Positions 35,210 through 46,898 of a stretch of 64,000 nucleotides of DNA are shown one piece after another; the first letter of the stretch is position 1, and each line of letters begins with the position of its first letter. A model generated the notes under the pieces. The model was not told the origin of the DNA, searched no databases, and saw only the letters and a program-made list of their open reading frames with translations. This stretch comes from Acanthosepion lycidas (lineage: Eukaryota; Mollusca; Cephalopoda; Sepiida; Sepiidae), in contig OZ010586.1 of NCBI GenBank assembly GCA_963932145.1, forward strand, positions 55,630,443-55,694,442, given 5' to 3'. The position numbers and the translations under genes are program-made.

Positions 35210-36008
35210 GATGATGAAGGCAGAACTTGATCATCCACAGAAGACTGAGGAACGTATACTACAGCAGCAACAGAAGACTGAGGAACGGCAACAAATGTTA
35301 GAAGAAAAATTGCTCCTACAACAAAATGAACAGGAAGAAAAATTGCTTCTACAGCAGAGAGAACAACAACAGTTTTTTTTTTGAATTCCAAAAACAAGAA
35401 GAATTACTTCTAAAAACATTAAGTAAAAAGGATGTTAGAGAAAACAACACTGCATTTTCACACAGCCCAATTTGGAATTCTATGGAGACATTCAATTATA
35501 TTTCTGAAGATAAAACATTTAAAGCCTTCTATAGAAGATCTTTTTGTGGTTGATTGTGAGGATTGGCCGAACGCTAAAAAAAGTTTGCCTACTTTTGAGA
35601 AAGTTGGGAACAGTAGAACATAGTAAGTTTGTCGATTATATTCTTCCGAAGAAAACAAGTGAATTGGGGTTCAATGAAGCAGTAAAACTTTTGTCCGAGT
35701 TATTTAGCCCTAATACAACACTATTTCACAAGAGATGGAAGTGTTTTAACTTGTCAAAACGGGATGATGAGGATTATCTTACATTTGCATCCATTGTTAA
35801 TAAGCACTGTGACGATTTTCGTTTGGCAGACTTGTCAGCTGACGATTTCAAATGTTTAATATTTGCACAAGGTTTAGTCTCCACAAAAAACTCAGAGATT
35901 AGATGGAGAATTCTATCAAGACTAGAAAGCGAACCAGGTCTCACATTACACAAACTAGCTGAAGATTGCCAGCGAGTTATTAGTGTTAAGAGATTCCAAA
36001 AACATTGA
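35210..36008 (+). pseudogene. gag of the Ty3/Gypsy element, frameshifted
   Basis: The first part (35210-35384) encodes a Gln/Glu-rich coiled-coil-like stretch with a repeated EEKLLLQQ unit and stops after a T run (about 35372-35383), where the frame moves. A second frame covers 35380-35553, and a third (35544-36008) reads capsid-like WKCFNLSKRDDEDYLTFASI and LTLHKLAEDCQRVIS. At least two frameshifts break it. Confidence 0.75.
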
Positions 36009-36153
36009 GGAATCAGGCATATTGTATGTTAGGAGAATTAAGTACAAGCCAAAAAATTACTACTCTGGAAAAGGTAAAGAATGCAAAGAGTATGCCCATT
36101 CACAATCTAAAAGTAGACGACCCTGTGAGAAACAAAAATTACACCCAAGGCTA

Positions 36154-36252
36154 TGCGGACATTGTGGTGGACAACATTGGGCGGCAAACTGCTTTTACTG
36201 AAACAAGACATGTAATAATTGTGGCAAAATTGGCCACAAGGGGGCACACTGT
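36154..36252 (+). pseudogene. gag zinc knuckles with an in-frame stop between
   Basis: CGHCGGQHWAANC at 36154 and CNNCGKIGHKGAHC at 36211-36252 are two CCHC-type knuckles in the same frame, separated by TGA at 36198. The first lacks the usual Cys spacing only slightly (Cx2Cx4Hx4C). Confidence 0.8.
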
Positions 36253-36328
36253 AGAAACAAAAGGAACAACAGAAACAAAGCCAGACAAAATATATCAAAT
36301 GAAAAAGTAGATAAGAATCTACAAAAAT

Positions 36329-36430
36329 ACGTTGTAGTTAACATTCTAAACAAAACAGTTAAGCTGCAACTAGATTCTGGCTCGGATCTGTCAATCATTA
36401 ATCTTCATACTTGGGGGAAATTAAAAAAAA
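36329..36430 (+). pseudogene. Aspartic protease core of the Ty3/Gypsy element
   Basis: The frame reads VNILNKTVKLQLDSGSDLSI; DSG is the catalytic retropepsin motif, here at about 36373-36381. Confidence 0.75.
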
Positions 36431-36852
36431 CCAACGATGAAAAAGGCAAACAAAACAGCCCGGACAGTAACTGGTGACAAAATCAAATTCGAAGGTGAGC
36501 TAACACTACCTGTAACACTAAATGGCATCACAAAGAAACTAAAAGTTTACGTCCATAAAAACTCTGAGAATTTGGAACGGATTGGATGGAGCGGTTTAAG
36601 TTGTGGGATCAACCAATCAACAATTTTTGCCAAAAAGTGGAAAATATGACAACGGGTGCCTAAGACCTGAAAGACAAATTAAAAGAAAAATTTCCCAAAG
36701 CTTTCTCGGCGGGGCTAGGAAAATGTAATAAGACAAAAGCCAGATTCAAGCTGAAAGAAAACGTTCAACCCATTTTCAAAAGTAAAAGAAATGTCCCATT
36801 TGCATCAGTAGAAAAAATTAACATAGAATTAGACTGACTAGAAAATGCCAAA

Positions 36853-37400
36853 GTGAGTTTTAGCAAATGGGCTGCTCCCGCTGTATACGTAAGAAAAAAG
36901 TCCAACCAAATCCGCGTCTGTGTGGATTTCTCAATGGGCCTCAATGTGGCTCTAAAAGATTACCATTACCCTCTCCCCACACCAGAGGAGGTATTTAATA
37001 AACTGAATGGTGGGGAAATATTCTCCAAATTGGATTTAAGCGATGCATACCTTCAAATGCCTCTTGAGGAGGAGTGTGCAAAACTTCTATGTATCAACAC
37101 CCACAGGGGTTTATACAAGTTTGATAGATTGGCTTTCAGGGTCAAGGTGCACCTGCAATATTTCAGCAGGTCATGGATACCATGCTGGGCGGCCTTAACT
37201 TCGCGTGTGCCTACCTGGATGACATTGTAATAGCAAGCAAATCTATCGAGGAACATCGCAAACATATCCACAAGGTTTTTGAGAGAATTCAGGATTTCGG
37301 TCTCAAGGTAAAAGAATCAAAATATGATTTTTATATGAATGAAATAAGGTATCTTGGGCATATCATTGATAAGAAGGGAAGACAGCCTGACCTACAGTGG
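36853..37400 (+). pseudogene. Reverse transcriptase of the Ty3/Gypsy element, frameshifted
   Basis: The first frame carries WAAPAVYVRKKSNQIRVCVD, YPLPTPEEVFNKLNGGEIFS and KLDLSDAYLQMPL. The downstream frame (from 37173) carries ACAYLDDIVIASKS, with the YxDD catalytic pair at 37212-37223, then HRKHIHKVFERIQDFGLKVK. The two are out of register at about 37140-37175. Confidence 0.9.
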
Positions 37401-37870
37401 GCAGAAGCTATCAAAAATATGCCTACTCCAAAAAATGTCAACGAGCTCCAAAGTTTTCTGGGACTTGCCAACTATTACCAAGTATTCATAAAAAATATGC
37501 ACAAGCTATGTGCTCATCTGAATACATTATTAAAAAAAGAGAAAATTTGGAACTGGACTACGGAGTGTCAGTCAGCTTTTGAAAAAATAAATATATTAAC
37601 ATCAGAACTATCTCTGACTCATTTCAACCCTCAATTAGATATCACTGTGGCCTGCGATGCTAGTTCGTATGGTATCGGTGAGTGTATCCTACATAATATG
37701 CCAGACGGTACACTGAAACCCATAGCACATGTATCAAGAACGGTGCTACCCGCAGAAAAAGCGTACAGCCAAATTGAAAAAGAAGCATGGAAGGTATTTC
37801 AATCTACAGACCGATCATAAACTGTTATTAACGATATTTGGCTCTAAAAAGGGTTTACCGGTTTATATGG
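37400..37870 (+). pseudogene. RT connection and RNase H of the Ty3/Gypsy element
   Basis: ELQSFLGLANYYQVFIKN is the connection block; LDITVACDASSYGIGECILH is the start of RNase H, with its first catalytic Asp. A frame change near 37800 precedes LQTDHKLLLTIFGSKKGLPV and HADGLSRL. Confidence 0.85.
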
Positions 37871-38219
37871 CGAATAGACTTTTGAGATGGGGTACCATCC
37901 CTCTCAACTATAATTCTAAATTAAATTATTTACCAACTAATAAAATTGGCCATGCAGATGGTCTATCCAGACTAATCGCTAATCAAAATCAACCACTTGA
38001 AGACTCAGTTATAGCAGCTCTTTGTTCAGACTGTGAAATAAAATCAATAATAGCGAATACTGTCCAGGATCTACCTGTTACATTGTCGGAAATCAAAAAT
38101 GAAGCGCTAGAAGATGATTTTATTTGTGAGATAAAATGTAAAATCGCAACAAAAGCTTATAGTGTGTCAGACGTCTACTCACTATGTGATAATGTCTAAT
38201 TATACAGTGAAAGAGTTGT

Positions 38220-38815
38220 AATTCTGAAAAAGTTACAGAAGCGAATTTTAAAAGACTTCCATGGTGGACACCCCAGTAGAAACCGTATGAAGAGTCTCAT
38301 GTGGCGCTATGTCTACTGGCCGGCAATGGACAAGGGCATAATAGAAATGATTAACATGCAGAGGATGTGCCTTGGCGGCCAAAGCTCCACCTACCACTTT
38401 CAAACCCTGGCCAAAAACGGACCAGCCTTGGTCACGTATACATATCGACTTTGCTGGGCCGATTGACGATCATTATGACTTAATCGTTGTTGACAGTTAC
38501 TCCAAGTGGCTGGAGGTTTTAAGATGCAAGAGGCCGACAACGGCTGTAACAATCAGTTTCCTAGATGAGCTGTTTGTGAGACTTGGAGTAGTGGACTGCG
38601 TTGTCAGCGACAATGGTACACAGTTTACATCAGCAGAATTTAAGAATTTTTGCGACATCTTCCAAGTCAAGCACATAACTATGCCTCAATACCACCTTAG
38701 ATCAAATGGGCAGGCAGAGAGGTTTGTAGACATGCTGAAAAGAGCATTTAAAAAAGCTCAAGGAACTCCTACCGACATGGCATTACAGCAGTTTCTGCAA
38801 GTTTATCGAACCTGA
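38220..38815 (+). pseudogene. Integrase of the Ty3/Gypsy element
   Basis: An HHCC-type N-terminus (FHGGHPSRNRMKSLMW with MQRMCLGG) is followed by the catalytic core: RIHIDFAGPIDDHYDLIVVD (first D), VVSDNGTQFTS (second D) and RSNGQAERFV (E). The core from 38372 is open for 147 codons; stops and frame changes lie on both sides. Confidence 0.9.
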
Positions 38816-39311
38816 ATACACCATCAACTGGCTTACCGGCAGAAATCATGTTTGCCAGAAAGGTGAGATCCGTGTTTGACAAATTAATTCCCAAACAGTC
38901 AAAAATAGGTAAGACCAATAAAGGACCAAAAAAAAATGATTTCTTCCAAGTCAGTAAATCTTTTTTAAAAGTTTTCAGAAGAATATGCCATACTGGAAGG
39001 AGGGCACAATCACTAGAAGGATTGGCGGGATGGTGTATATAATACAAAGACCAAGACATATTCACAAAAGACATATTAATCAAATTAAAAAAAACAGCAT
39101 GAAATAGATTCTAACGGGCACACAGGATGAAGTGGAAAAACCCATCGAGATCATTTATGACACATTTGACCTCGAGCCCCTGCAAGATACACCTGAACAA
39201 TGAAGGTCGGGGAGAAAGAGGAAATTTACCGAGCCTTTAACAATCAACCCCAAAAAGAAAAGGTATTAAATTTCTGGAAAGTAATAAACCCTTTTACCGA
39301 GTAAAAGGCTT

Positions 39312-39323
39312 GGGAGGGGGGGG
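39312..39323 (+). other. Polypurine tract
   Basis: GGGAGGGGGGGG directly abuts the 3' LTR start, as needed to prime plus-strand synthesis. Confidence 0.85.
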
Positions 39324-39576
39324 TATTGTGGGGGCCTACCTACAAATGGACTCTTCCACACCTATATAATATAGCTACCAACTCTGAGTAAAGGGAGTCA
39401 CCAAATGAGGGTCACCGAGTAGTAGCCATAGAGTGAGTGAATGAGTGAGTTAGGACACCAGTGAGAGAAAGTACTATCCAGTCCACATTTACCTTTGTAC
39501 TACGTTTCCGAGAATCTACTATGTAACCTTATATCCGAGTCCGTGTTATCTTTCTATGGTTCTCTACACCATAACA
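39324..39576 (+). repeat. 3' LTR
   Basis: A 253-bp copy of 34268-34506, about 14 bp longer because of a small tandem expansion (GAGTGAATGAGTGAGTTA). Followed by the AATAT duplication. Confidence 0.95.
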
Positions 39577-40175
39577 AATATTTATGCCAAACAATGGACA
39601 GTGACCATTAGCAAATTTTAACCCTTAACAAAGCTTTGAAGAATTTATCAGGCATTGAAAATTTTTTTTTTTTTTTTTAAATCAAAATGAAATAGTAAAA
39701 GGTTTCAGAAAGCTTAATGATTAACATACATTAAACTTTTAAAAAATTGTTTACATGATTACTCAACTTACATAGAATCATTACACATCAATAAATGAGT
39801 ATAATGTTTTCAAATAAAAGTAAAATTGCTGCGAATAATAATCACCGAAATGTTTGAGTTTAACAAGTAAAATAAATGAATAGTTTATAAAATGTATTAT
39901 TACACTAGTGGTAATGTTCTAGTATTTAAAATTTTCTTATTTAAACCTTTGAGAAGTAACTCTTTACAAATTTATTCAAGAGATCAGTCAATCTAATGAG
40001 TTTTTTTGACCAAAAGATTTATTTTAAATAACAGAAATTCAGGTGTTTCATGATGCAGTCAACTGCTTAAGTTTACAGATAAAATAAAAATTATATAAAG
40101 TGTTAAGAAAAAAAATGTTGGCAACAGAGGTGTGAATGTGTTAAATTTAGAGATATATGAAGCAACAATACTTAC

Positions 40176-40371
40176 TCTGAGGTGGTCTTGGGAGATCCAA
40201 ATCGATATTCTTCAGCATCATAAAAATCTTCATCTTCACTACTAGAATAGGAGATGTCAGGCACTTGTGCAACAGACACTTGGCTTGGACTGGCATCAGC
40301 TCTCTTCATATTTACAGGACCACAGCCAGCAGAAGGAATATTGCTGCCATTCGGATTAGAGACAACTGAAC
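40176..40371 (-). CDS. OSBPL9: ORP9 exon with FFAT-like VAP-binding motif
   Basis: A 196-bp exon after cctgtgtag, ending before gtaagt, entered in phase 1 and left in phase 2. It encodes about 65 residues including SQVSVAQVPDISYSSSEDED and FYDAEEYRFGSPKTTSE. SSSEDEDFYDAEE fits a FFAT motif (core E/D-F-F/Y-D-A-x-E after an acidic tract), which in ORP9 binds VAP proteins on the ER and directs the protein to ER-Golgi contacts. Here the first core residue is Asp and the third is Tyr. The rest of the exon is probably disordered. Confidence 0.93.
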
Positions 40372-40571
40372 CTACACAGGTGAAAACTATTAAAATTATA
40401 TCAGTGCTTTTAAACAAGACATGCAAATCATAATGAAAAACATAACTAAGTCAAAAATTACATGAAGGATCTTATTTTGTTTAACTTTTAGAAAATAAGT
40501 TTTATGCTCCCTCAAAGACTTAAGCTATATTTTTTTTTTTTTAGCTAGAAAGGATTATTAACTGATTTTAT

Positions 40572-40653
40572 AGCAGGAACAATTTCAGTACACCGTACAC
40601 ATCTGAGAACTTAGCAGGAACAATTTCAGTACACTGTACACATCTGAGAACTA
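40572..40653. repeat. Two-copy tandem duplication, 41-bp unit
   Basis: AGCAGGAACAATTTCAGTAC plus the following 21 bases occurs twice in tandem with one visible substitution (CACCGTACA versus CACTGTACA). A recent local duplication in the intron about 200 bp upstream of the FFAT exon acceptor. Confidence 0.9.
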
Positions 40654-40699
40654 TGTAGAACAAATTATTTTCTCAATACATTATATCAAAATGTTTTCA

Positions 40700-41520
40700 G
40701 ATAATTTTATAATCTTACAAAATGTATTTTTTGGTATATGTGATACCATATAGCTCAAAGACAGCGAGAGATATAGCCATCAAATTTTCTAGTTACAAAC
40801 AGAACCGTAGTGCATAGCTTTTCATAGTGTATAATTTTCTTTTTAAAATTCCATCATGTGTGTCCATCATGTTAGCTAGTCCAAAACTGTTTAATCATAT
40901 ATAATTAAGTATCTAGCTAGGAAAAGTTACCAATTTTATGACTTTAAATTTATATATCTTTATAAAAACATACTTCCTTTTAATGTCTTTGTTTACTTTT
41001 GCAAAAAAAAATCCAGTAAAGAATGTATATTTCCAAATAAAAAAAAAGATGGGAATTTGAAATCTTTTGTCAAATCATCCCAGATATGTATATGAAGCAT
41101 AATCTAGTATTTAATGACAGTGATTTTCAAATAAAGTATGATTCAATGAATGTATAGTTCAGACATATGATCTGTTATAGACAAAAAACTCAATTTATAC
41201 CTTTGATAGAAACTAGCATAATTTCCCACCCACAGAGTAGATTTCCAGTTAGTTCAAAAAAAAAAAAAAAATTTTAATGTCAGACTAATTAACAGTAACC
41301 AACTTGTTTCAACAAAAAATTAAACCAATATAAATTACACAAATGCTATTCCTAAAATAAATCCTTTTAAGATTTAGTTAAAAAAAGTGTTGATAGTTGA
41401 ATTTAAGAAACTCAAATATATAAGAAACACAATAGTTAATTTTAAAAAAGTAAATTAAAAACCATGAAGTATGATAATATTACATACTTGTTTGAATCAT
41501 CAATAATACAAAAAAAAGAA
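40700..41520. other. Intron, no recognisable element
   Basis: AT-rich; short A runs only. Confidence 0.5.
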
Positions 41521-41684
41521 AAAAAAAGAGAGAAGACAACAGTTAAATTTTAACTGGAAAATGTCAGCTTCCATGACTTAACTGTTTTTTCAAGTGATAA
41601 GATTAAGAGACACTTGAATGTTCTCAAAAGGAGTTCACAATCAAATAAATTCATTGTCATGACTATTAGTGGCAAGTGTGTATG

Positions 41685-41688
<4 letters not shown>

Positions 41689-41722
<34 letters not shown>
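41689..41722. repeat. (TA)n microsatellite
   Basis: About 16 TA units. Confidence 0.95.
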
Positions 41723-41729
<7 letters not shown>

Positions 41730-42167
41730 TACCAGTGATCTTTGTCCCAACATTTTATCTAATATGTACAAATTAAATAGTGTGTCAGTCATTTGTAGTA
41801 ATGATGATGTTAATAACAAGTTATTTCAACTGAGTCTCATTTATTAATCAAACTTGTAAAACCCCTTACAATGACTTTATAAAGTACAAAAATCATATTT
41901 AAAGAGAAAAGATGATACAAAGATGGCAATTAAATGCTCCAGATTTCATAAAATATCAGGATTTATATAACCAAAGTGCAAGTCTTAGTAAAAAATATTA
42001 TAGGGACCACAGATTTTAGAAATACTAGAATATTAATTACTTTAAGATAGAAAATAATGCAGAAAAAATAATGCTAGTTTTTTTCTATGATTTATTATAG
42101 CAAATGAATCTGAATTAAAAGAAGTGAATACTTTGCTACTGGTAATCTTAATTCTTAATGTACAAGG

Positions 42168-42282
42168 GGTGCTGAAAAGTTTCCAGCACAGTACAATTCT
42201 CCAAAACTGGTATTTTAATGATCAAATATCACTATATTTATTTGGGGGAAGTGGGTCAGATTGGGAACTTTTAAGCACCTAC
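42168..42282. mobile_element. Small TIR element (MITE family 1, copy a)
   Basis: Starts AGGGGTGCTGAAAAGTTTCC; the inverted end reads (plus strand) GGGAACTTTTAAGCACC. About 115 bp. Shares its terminal word GGTGCTGAAAAGTT with the elements at 43048 and 43465. Confidence 0.6.
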
Positions 42283-42452
42283 TTGTAAAACTCCATTACT
42301 TTTGTTTATAATAATACTATACAGAAAATTTCAAGAAAACAGTTACAGTAAAAAATTACAAGCAATTAAAGAAGTTGACTAGTCTAATGTTTATGTCCAA
42401 ATTTTTATACTCTTAATGCTGGTTGCTATTAAATGTTCAAAACTTTAAGACA

Positions 42453-42478
<26 letters not shown>
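42453..42478. repeat. Poly(A) tract
   Basis: About 26 uninterrupted A. Similar tracts lie at 47221-47249, 49359-49381, 54338-54360 and 58177-58200. Confidence 0.9.
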
Positions 42479-42487
<9 letters not shown>

Positions 42488-43047
42488 CAAGCATGAAACT
42501 TAACCTAGAACTAGTGTGACATTTAAGATGTAGAAATTCATTGTATAAATAATCCATACTTGTAAGAATAATAGAAAATTGGAAAAATGGCACAGATCAG
42601 ATATCGATTATGGCAATCCCAAATGTATTTTTTTTTTGATTTTCAAAATTCACTCAATCCTATCTGTAGATAAATCTAACAACAGTCCCATACATGAATA
42701 AAATATTCTAAAATTACAGGTCATTCAATTTTATCAAACTTTTAAACAACTTTTAATATGCCAATATCTGCAAAAAATAATAAAACCATACTAATGTGGT
42801 GGATATTGCTGATAAATTAACGAGATAACTAAATAGCTATTTCATATAAAACTTCTATCATGAGGATAGTAATGCAAAATGAATGATCAACTATAATCAG
42901 ATAAGAGATAAATGCTTCCAAATCAGTTTTTATTTGTACTCTTAAATCAAGAGAGAACACTAAGTATTGACAATATTAAAATTTGTTATACACACACTGT
43001 ATATATCTGACAGAATAACTTAAACACATAAAGAAATAAATATGATG

Positions 43048-43147
43048 GGGTGCTTGGAAATTTTCAGCCTAACCAAGAAGGGATTAAAGAAATTCTGATG
43101 TTTGATCAGATCTTGAGAAATAAGGTAAGACAGAACTTTTCAGTACC
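43048..43147. mobile_element. Small TIR element (MITE family 1, copy b)
   Basis: Starts GGGGTGCTTGGAAATTTTCA and ends AGAACTTTTCAGTACCCCC, an inverted form of the same terminal word. About 100 bp. Confidence 0.55.
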
Positions 43148-43464
43148 CCCTCAGAGATAATGCATTAACATATCAGCCTTTAGAACTGATGATATAAATT
43201 CTTAAAAACAATAGAGGATATGAGAGTGAAATATGAGCTATAGGGGAGAGCATTAAAATTCAAAAGAAGCAAATATTTCTAATAACAACTAACAAATTTC
43301 CAACTAACAAAGAAAAAAAAAGTTTATTTCCTTTGTTGAAATAAAAAAGAACTTCATTTTAATGCAAATATATTTTGAAGCTGCAGCATATGCTAGATAA
43401 CTCCAATACTGCAATGAGCACACTCTCTGATTTATGCATAAAGTGACCATTGATAAAATATATG

Positions 43465-43674
43465 AGAGGGTACTGAAAAGTTATCTGGATAACAAAGATG
43501 ACTGACCTTGAACCATGAAACATACATTCTATTCCAGTTATTCACCTTGTAATTCAATACACTTAGAACATTGTTCCCCACATTTCTTTTACCCTTCAAA
43601 AAATAAAAATTATTGCAATATTGATTTGGGATAGTGAGCTGGGCCAAAGAGTTTTCAGCACCCACTCATTTGTT
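43465..43674. mobile_element. Small TIR element (MITE family 1, copy c)
   Basis: Starts TGAGAGGGTACTGAAAAGTT and ends GAGTTTTCAGCACCCACTCA; the inverted ends pair over about 20 bp. About 210 bp, with no coding capacity. Confidence 0.65.
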
Positions 43675-43992
43675 TAATAATTCAATTCAGTTGTTATTTT
43701 AAACCATTGAAAATTAAAAACTGACTTTTCAAAAAACAAAAATAGAAGAAAAAAAAAAAAGACAGGATGCAATGAAAGCAATGTACAAATTTATGGCAAT
43801 CAATTTATAATGGAGGACAATCTCTTTACATGAAACAGCAAAATATGTACTGATTCACAAAATGTTTGGCATTTTACAGTCAAAGAATACCACTCAAGGA
43901 CAATTTCATTTTTTTAAAAGTTTTTACTCAAAAAGTTATATATCAAGTAAAAACTGAAAACAATATTGCTTATTCTCACTATATAAATATAT

Positions 43993-44110
43993 ACAGGGTG
44001 TGGCAGAAATATCTACATAATGATAAAACATTAGCTAGATGAAGAAATCATTACCAGTAATATCTTACCATTAAGTGGAAGGTATAAATGGGAGGTATTT
44101 TTGGCCACAC
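43993..44110. mobile_element. Possible small inverted-repeat element
   Basis: CAGGGTGTGGCAGAAATAT at the left, and AGGTATTTTTGGCCACAC at the right, are roughly inverted. The match is imperfect and no target duplication is clear. Confidence 0.35.
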
Positions 44111-44799
44111 ATATATATCTCCTCCAAACAAGCAGAATTTTCCACGATCACCAGGGACAAAAGATCAGAGAAATAACATTAGCTGCAGCATAATGATCAC
44201 AGGCACACAACCTAACCTGATTTATTTCTTCTGATACTCAATGAACATTTATATTAGATCTGAATGAGAATGATGATAGTTCAGATGAATTGTTTTGAAA
44301 CAGGGCTGTAGAAGTTCTTTGAACTGTTTTGGTTAGAACAGAAGCTAATGGTAATTAAGTAGTTTCCAGACTGTCAATTTGACATGATCAGAAACTTTGT
44401 TAGCATTACTGTTGTCAGAGGTTGTAATGATACTTTGGGATATAAAAATCTGTCAAAACAGAAATTCTTTAACTTAAACAGTATCTTTTTTTCCTATGCC
44501 AAATTGAATCTGAGTGATCACCAAACTATTAATTTTTAAATTATTTTTCTAAAAAGATCTAAAAAAATTTTTTCGCTTTATTTCAGTTGTGATTAACGCT
44601 TTTAGTCGGTTACATGGAGTTAGCTTAGGATTATGGTTTGGATCAGTTAATTAGAACAGCTCGAAATTATTGTTTTTTTTTTTTTTTTTCCATAATAGCA
44701 ATTAGCTTAAATTTAGACAAAAACTAATTCAGAATTTAAATTTTTAATCTACTATTTCATGTCTTGTGTGTAAGTAACACTACTAAAATAATGGTATTC

Positions 44800-46163
44800 C
44801 CCACACAGCATATGAACCTGATGGTATTCCTGTAATAGTCCTTAATAACTGTGCTCCTGAACTGGCTCTTGTTCTATCTAAACTGTACAATAAATGCCTC
44901 AATGCTTCTTGCTTTCCTGCTTGTTGGAAATCCGCTTCTGTTGTTCCAGTTTTTAAGAACTCAGATGAACTGTCTGACTCTTTAAACTATTGGCCTTCTA
45001 CCTCTTTTTGACAAACTATTAGAGGTCCTAATAAACTCTAAATTGCTAAGCATCTCACATTGCAGGGTCATCTTTCAGACAATATGGCTTTTGCTTCTCT
45101 AGGTCAACTGCTGATGTATTAATGATTATTGATGAAAGAGTCTACCGAGCTTTAGATAAGAATGGTGAAACTTGGGCTGTTACTTCAGACATCTTGACAG
45201 GGTTTGGTATACCGGTCTTCTTCACAAGTTGAAAGGTTATGGTATTTCTGGACAAATTTTAGAACTGATTCAGTCTTTCTTATCAAATCACAAAATAAAA
45301 GTTACCCTAAATCATTTTAGATTTTTGTACTAATGCAGATGTCCTCCAGGGCTCTATCCTTGGACCTACTTTGTTCTTAATTTTCATTAATGACCTTCGT
45401 GATGACAACCATTTACTGTTACCTCAATAGTAAGTCTTATCAATTCAATATGGTCAAAAAAAAAGATCTAAAAGATGACCTACAATCTGTTGTTAACTGG
45501 GGCAAGAAATGGTGTGTTAATTTTAACACCTTCAAAACAAAGCTTCTTTCTATTAATCATCTAAGGGGCCCCTTTCTGCCTCCCATCAGCATGGCTGATG
45601 CTAACTTCCAAAAGAGTGAATCATTGCACCTTCTCAAGTTAACATTCTCACCTGACAAAGTGGAAAGATTTTACTGTATCCATTGCTATGTCTGCTAAAT
45701 TTTTTTTTCTTCAGAATATATCTTATATATTTATAAGTCTACCATTTGCTCATGCTTTGAATATTGTTGCTATATATGGTCTGGTGACCCTGCTATTTAT
45801 TTAGAAATTCTTGATAAAATCCAAAGAAAAATCAGCAAACATTATTGGTCTGAACCAGGCATCTCGGCTTCAGTCACTTTCACACCTGTGTAATATAGCT
45901 TCCCTGTGCCTTTTCTATAAATACTTTCATGGTAATTGTTCAGATGAACTCTTCACTATGGTACCTAGACTTTATAAATTTCAGTGCAGTACTAGATTGG
46001 CATCAATTTACAGTTTGAATTGGTTAAATGTAACTAAATTCTATGCTACATTTTCTTTTCTTGCACTTCTCGCTTGTGGAACTCTTCTGGATTTATGCTT
46101 TCCAGCCAACTTTGATCTTCAAAAATTGAAATACAATTACTCTTCTATTGTTCTTGCTCCTTA
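44800..46163 (+). pseudogene. LINE RT remnant (Jockey/CR1-like), 5'-truncated
   Basis: Plus-strand fragments in RT order: EPDGIPVIVLNNCAPELALV then LSKLYNKCLNASCFPACWKS (44815-44930), PVFKN, a broken middle, DLKDDLQSVVNWGKKWCVNF then FKTKLLSINH (about 45465-45560), LDKIQRKISK (45810), and finally LCFPANFDLQKLKYNYSSIV before a stop at 46162. A 3' region and short A tail follow to about 46240. Many stops. Same family as 32635-33076. Confidence 0.8.
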
Positions 46164-46239
46164 ATAATGTTTTTCTTTTTCTCATATTCTTTCACACTCA
46201 TTAACCCCTCATACTGGAGTCAAATGATTAAAAAAAAAC

Positions 46240-46895
46240 TTGGTTGTGTATTTAATTAGATATAAATTAAGTGAATAAAATGTTCTTTAAAATTTTTTTT
46301 TAGTGAAATTACAGATCCATGCATTTTTCACAATAGAAAAATCTTTCACCAATAGAAATATCTTAGTATCTATAAATTGCAAAGATTGTAACCCCAAAGA
46401 AATGTGCATAAGAAAAGTAAAGGTTTTAAATATTTAATCATTTTACTCAGTTTCCCCTTTCCTTTATGTACTGGAAACCAGAATGTTTTTGAAATTTTAA
46501 TAAAACTCATTTGTAATTTGTTTGAGGAGAAGAAACAAAATCTCCAAACAAGATTTTTTTCAAATCTTTTCTTTCAAGGTTATATTTTATAACCAATAAA
46601 CAAAATAAAAAAAAAAGTAAAACCTTTAAAAAGAACTTAAATAGCAAAGAAAGACCCAACAATATTTTATTTATTATTTTAATTTAGCAGATGAGGGGAA
46701 AAAAGAAGATAAATAAAATGGCTGAAAATCCAATGGTTTTTTTTATTCAAGTTTGGTTTTACATAAAAAAAATGAGTATCTTTCATTTATAATAAAATAT
46801 TTCCATTTTTCCTCTTTAAATAGTCAATAAATGAAGGTGAATTTAAAAATGAATTAAAAAAAATTAAGTAACAAACTATTTTAATAAATTTTTTT
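46240..46895. other. Intron, no recognisable element
   Basis: AT-rich, with no supported features. Confidence 0.5.
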
Positions 46896-46898
46896 AAT

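Larger units (their letters stand above)
34268..39576 (+). mobile_element. Ty3/Gypsy LTR retrotransposon, structurally complete, frame-broken
   Basis: Two LTRs (34268-34506 and 39324-39576), flanked by the 5-bp duplication AATAT (34263-34267 and 39577-39581), enclose gag, CCHC knuckles, protease, RT, RNase H and integrase in Ty3/Gypsy order. A polypurine tract directly precedes the 3' LTR. Gag and pol are interrupted by stops and frameshifts (36198 between the two knuckles, 36836 before RT, about 37140-37175 in RT, 38197 before the integrase). It lies antisense to the host gene and fills about 5.3 of the 6.5 kb between two ORP9 exons. Confidence 0.95.

Noticed and set aside
35200-35419. Cys/Ser-rich minus frame like a small secreted peptide
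   Set aside because: Antisense of the Gln/Glu codon repeats in the Gypsy gag; the Cys comes from CAG/CAA read backwards.
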